From positions 62,001 to 126,000 of the forward strand of contig JARGSG010000002.1 in NCBI GenBank assembly GCA_030374805.1: a stretch of 64,000 nt of DNA. The letters run 5' to 3'. The stretch comes from Gracilaria gracilis (lineage: Eukaryota > Rhodophyta > Florideophyceae > Gracilariales > Gracilariaceae). A program made the position numbers and the translations under genes. Shown piece after piece: positions 61,373-64,000 of this stretch. Each line of letters starts with the position of its first letter. The stretch's first letter is position 1. The notes below the pieces were generated by a model. It saw nothing but the letters and a program-made list of their open reading frames with translations, was not told where the DNA came from and did no database searches.

Positions 61373-63535
61373 ATGGAAAGACCTACAAGGATTACTCGTG
61401 GCTCTAGCGCGCCACCTAGCCACAAGGGTTCTGCTGCGGCTTCGGCCGCTAAACCCATTCTGGATAATCCCGAGGAGTTGCTTCGGCAACCTCGGGCCGG
61501 AACCTCAAAGGATACGGGCACTCAGCCACCGTTGGCTCCTGAACCTAACAAGGATTTGCCGACAACGGTTGAGGACCTTTGGCCCCAATTGGAAGATAGA
61601 GCGAAAGCTGTTTTTACCGCTACGGTTAATGAAGCTATGACCTCAATGAACATGGACGCCGTTACCCGCTTGGTGGTTGATCGAGCCGTGCACGAGCTCT
61701 CTCAACGCATACCTAAATTGGTTGAAACATACCTCTTAACGGGTGCCCGGGAGCATATCTACCGAGTGGTTCAAGACCTTTGGGTTTCCGAAGGAATGGC
61801 GGAAACAAAAACCCCTGGGGTGAAGATGGTTACTCGCATACCACAAGGGATCCCTGCCGGTTCTTCCGCACCAATCAAGCCAATTCCAGCCGATAGTGCG
61901 TACCTACAATGTTTAAGGCAAGCTCAAGAGGACCATATAGAGATGGGCCCTCGAGACGTGTACTTGCCACCCATTGGAGGTAACGTTCGAAAGGACACCA
62001 AGACTGGTGGACCTGAGGACGATTCGTCTGACCCAGAAGAGGGGCGACGAAGAAGAAACCGCAAGGGTAAAGAAAGGAGGAGGAGAAAGGGAAATAATCG
62101 CGGCTACGACTCTGACCCCGATTCCTCGAGCTCCGATACCGATACTGGTTCATCGTCGGATGATGATCGTAAAGGTGGACGCAAGAAGAAACCGAACAGG
62201 TTGGCGAAGAAGTCGTCAAAGAGAAACCGGAAAGGTAAGAAGAAACGGTACGAGTCGTCCGACTCGGATTCGGACACCGATACAACCCTAGAGGTGCGTC
62301 AGCCGCTGAACGATATGTTCACCAAAGCGGTTGATTATAGGTCATATCGGTTGAGAAACCGATCCTCTGCTTACACCCAAGAGGTTGCGCAGAAGATCAC
62401 CAAGCACCACAAGAAGCTCAGCTTCCAGATGGGTGATACTACCTTCACAGGTGATGATCCCATTGCGGTAATTGAGTTTCTACAGAAGTTCAAGATTGCA
62501 TGCGACCAAAATGGTTTTTCCGAAGGCGCTGCCATGTGGTTATTCCAGTTTTACCTTAGAGGTCAAGCTTACCACTTGCTGCAAGGCAGGCTCCGTGGAA
62601 ATACCCTGGCGGTTGATGAAGAGGGGACAGAGATGTCAGAGACGTACCCAGAAGTGGTTAATTTCATGTTGAAAACTTACGCTACCGATGAGGTTACCCG
62701 GGAAGGTTACGCTGAGGTGCAGGCATATCGCCAACGCTCTAGCCAAACCGAAATGGAATTCTCGTTGGGCCTTTGGAATCTGGCCACCCGATGCGGTAAT
62801 GTCTTTACCACTACTAGGTTGAAGTCGCTCTTTGCCGACAATGTTGACAAAGCGATCCGTTCGCAGGTACGCAATTACCTGGCGAACAACCGTAAGGTGG
62901 ACTATAATGGGCTTGCCCGTTATGCCCAGGGACTAGGCGACACTCTCCGTCACGGAAAGAAGCCGTCGGCGTCCCATACCTCAAAGGATAAACCGAAACG
63001 GTCAGTATTGGAGCTAGAAGAAAGCACTACCTCAGAGGGAGATTCGCTCATTCGCGTACCAACAGGAATAGCAGTTCATCTCGTGACTGCGCCGCAGGCT
63101 CAGTCACGAGCCACCTCCATTGGTAATTGGTCGTCGACAGTACCACCAGCTTCGGTAAGGTCGCCACCGAGTGCGGCGAGCACTCAACAAACCTCAACGG
63201 GTGGTTCGCAAGCATCTTCCTATGCTACAGCACCGACCAATCCGGTGACCCGACCTACCTCTATGGCAATGCGTGATCCCCAGACAGGTGGATTGGTTTG
63301 CTGGCTCTGTTTGTCGCCAGACCATCTGGCGAACAGATGTGATAAAATACCCCCAGGGGTGCGCGAACATCTGATCAGTGCCAGGCAGCAAAACCACCGT
63401 AACCTATATGGATCTGGAAAGAGGGTACAAGCTCAACCATCACCATCTCAGGTTCATCTCGTCGAGGAAACACCAATCTTGGAGAAGGACAGTCCCGCTC
63501 AAGAGGAGCAGGAAAACACCGAACGATTAGCGTAG
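61373..63535 (+). CDS. Gag of the 60.7-kb gypsy element
   Basis: 720 residues from the ATG at 61373 (MERPTRITRG). An N-terminal Ala/Pro-rich part and a helical region come first (VVDRAVHELSQRIPKLVETY). A Lys/Arg/Asp/Ser-rich linker lies at 62.0-62.28 kb, with long acidic-serine runs. The capsid-like domain (LNDMFTKAVDYRSYRLRNRS, then FTGDDPIAVIEFLQKFKIAC, YATDEVTREGYAEVQAYRQR) follows. A CCHC zinc knuckle (CWLCLSPDHLANRC, spacing 2-4-4) precedes a Gln/Pro-rich end. It would assemble the particle and bind element RNA. The linker rich in Ser-Asp pairs is unusual for gag. The protease frame overlaps its end. Confidence 0.85.
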   Translation: MERPTRITRGSSAPPSHKGSAAASAAKPILDNPEELLRQPRAGTSKDTGTQPPLAPEPNKDLPTTVEDLWPQLEDRAKAVFTATVNEAMTSMNMDAVTRLVVDRAVHELSQRIPKLVETYLLTGAREHIYRVVQDLWVSEGMAETKTPGVKMVTRIPQGIPAGSSAPIKPIPADSAYLQCLRQAQEDHIEMGPRDVYLPPIGGNVRKDTKTGGPEDDSSDPEEGRRRRNRKGKERRRRKGNNRGYDSDPDSSSSDTDTGSSSDDDRKGGRKKKPNRLAKKSSKRNRKGKKKRYESSDSDSDTDTTLEVRQPLNDMFTKAVDYRSYRLRNRSSAYTQEVAQKITKHHKKLSFQMGDTTFTGDDPIAVIEFLQKFKIACDQNGFSEGAAMWLFQFYLRGQAYHLLQGRLRGNTLAVDEEGTEMSETYPEVVNFMLKTYATDEVTREGYAEVQAYRQRSSQTEMEFSLGLWNLATRCGNVFTTTRLKSLFADNVDKAIRSQVRNYLANNRKVDYNGLARYAQGLGDTLRHGKKPSASHTSKDKPKRSVLELEESTTSEGDSLIRVPTGIAVHLVTAPQAQSRATSIGNWSSTVPPASVRSPPSAASTQQTSTGGSQASSYATAPTNPVTRPTSMAMRDPQTGGLVCWLCLSPDHLANRCDKIPPGVREHLISARQQNHRNLYGSGKRVQAQPSPSQVHLVEETPILEKDSPAQEEQENTERLA

Positions 63536-63540
63536 GGGCC

Positions 63541-64000
63541 ACTCCTAACCGTGAATTGGAAGGCCCGTCGATACCAGAACGGGAAACCTTAATGGTGGAA
63601 AAAGAAGAATCAGATGTACCCAATGTGGTGTGTCTAATGAAGTACAATAACTATAAAGTTAATGCTTCAGTAAGCTTTCTCAATTACCTACAGGTCCCCG
63701 TTGCGTGTGTACTCGATACCGGCGCCGGTCCGAATGTGCTAAACGCTCGCGTCATACCCGATGCGGTCTTGCGGAACATTCGGCCTGCCCCGACTATCAA
63801 CCCGCTGGTGGACGCTAATGAGCGCCCACTGCACCTTAGAGGAATGTTAACCACTGTGGTACAACTTGGAACCTTGAAGGTGAAGCTCAATTTCTTTGTG
63901 GTGGATCGTCTGGCGACAGACTGTATCCTCGGGACCAACTTTATTGACAAACATGTCAAGGCAATTTTGCCAGGGTCCCCGAACGGTCGCTCTCCGTCAA
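63541..64000 (+). CDS. Protease, start of pol, of the 60.7-kb gypsy element (partial)
   Basis: Retropepsin-like aspartic protease: active site VLDTGAGPNVLN near 63,712 and the typical second block DCILGTNFIDKHVK near 63,930. The frame lies at -1 relative to gag and is open across the last 130 bases of gag. This fits the ribosomal frameshift that many gypsy elements use to make Gag-Pol. It runs off the window; RT and integrase are not visible. Confidence 0.85.

Larger units (their letters stand above)
60718..64000 (+). mobile_element. Ty3/gypsy element, 5' half, looks whole as far as visible
   Basis: Has a 5' LTR, a primer-binding site, a long open gag and the start of pol (protease), and is cut by the window end. 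Its gag shares domain order and motifs with the 34.3-kb element, and the LTR ends (TGTAGTACA / TGTACGACA) are of the same style. It is a related but separate lineage of the same clade. No break is apparent in the visible part, so it may be recent, but the second LTR is needed to judge age. Confidence 0.9.

Noticed and set aside
1-64000. CRISPR arrays, tRNA or rRNA genes, bacterial operons
   Set aside because: No regularly spaced short repeats with unique spacers, and no tRNA or rRNA-like conserved blocks were seen. Gene style is eukaryotic.

Overview
The window looks like a transposon-rich stretch of a eukaryotic nuclear genome. Two long, apparently intronless host genes (about 49.4-54.9 kb) sit among nested mobile elements: Ty1/copia and Ty3/gypsy elements, PIF/Harbinger, Tc1/mariner and piggyBac transposons, and a tyrosine-recombinase element. 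Compact intronless genes embedded in LTR-element clusters fit a florideophyte red alga of the Chondrus crispus type. That assignment is inference from gene style and element content; nothing in the window identifies the species. I saw no rRNA, tRNA or CRISPR array.

Layout. 0-2.2 kb: two copia fragments abutting. 2.2-7.5 kb: non-coding DNA, partly GC-rich, with several low-copy tandem repeats. 7.6-12.6 kb: a tyrosine-recombinase (Crypton-like) locus with a divergent ORF, a 160-bp tandem array and a SAP-domain ORF. 12.9-29.2 kb: a very large inverted repeat with arms of about 6.3 and 5.8 kb and a 1.7-kb spacer. Each arm carries copia remains, a dead Harbinger transposon, a gypsy LTR and the gypsy gag-protease part. 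Short arrays of a GGCCATATTT-like motif mark the junctions. 29.5-30.4 kb: a second Harbinger relic. 31.5-33.2 kb: a degraded, unrecognised coding region. 34.3-43.6 kb: a complete-length but decayed gypsy chromodomain element with 552-bp LTRs and a 5-bp target duplication. 44.0-45.3 kb: an older gypsy integrase fossil. 47.4-48.5 kb: a Tc1/mariner element with an intact-looking transposase. 49.5-54.9 kb: the host genes, a four-KH RNA-binding protein (+) and an AT-hook/basic-region/winged-helix/TPR protein (-), arranged tail to tail. 57.6-59.4 kb: a piggyBac element with 180-bp terminal inverted repeats and TTAA duplications. 59.4-60.5 kb: a second, shortened tyrosine-recombinase copy on the minus strand. 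60.7-64.0 kb: the 5' half of a young-looking gypsy element with an open gag and protease, cut by the window end.

How the parts relate. The host genes point to post-transcriptional control (KH protein) and to regulation or signalling (TPR protein), but nothing shows that they cooperate. The rest is transposon archaeology: elements inserted in elements (gypsy in Harbinger, piggyBac probably next to or in a recombinase element, gypsy in an older fossil), then a segmental inverted duplication. The best candidates for something undescribed are the tyrosine-recombinase plus SAP locus, the large inverted duplication with its GGCC-repeat junctions, the strong enrichment of the palindrome CCGWACGG in one gypsy element, and the AT-hook/winged-helix/TPR host protein.
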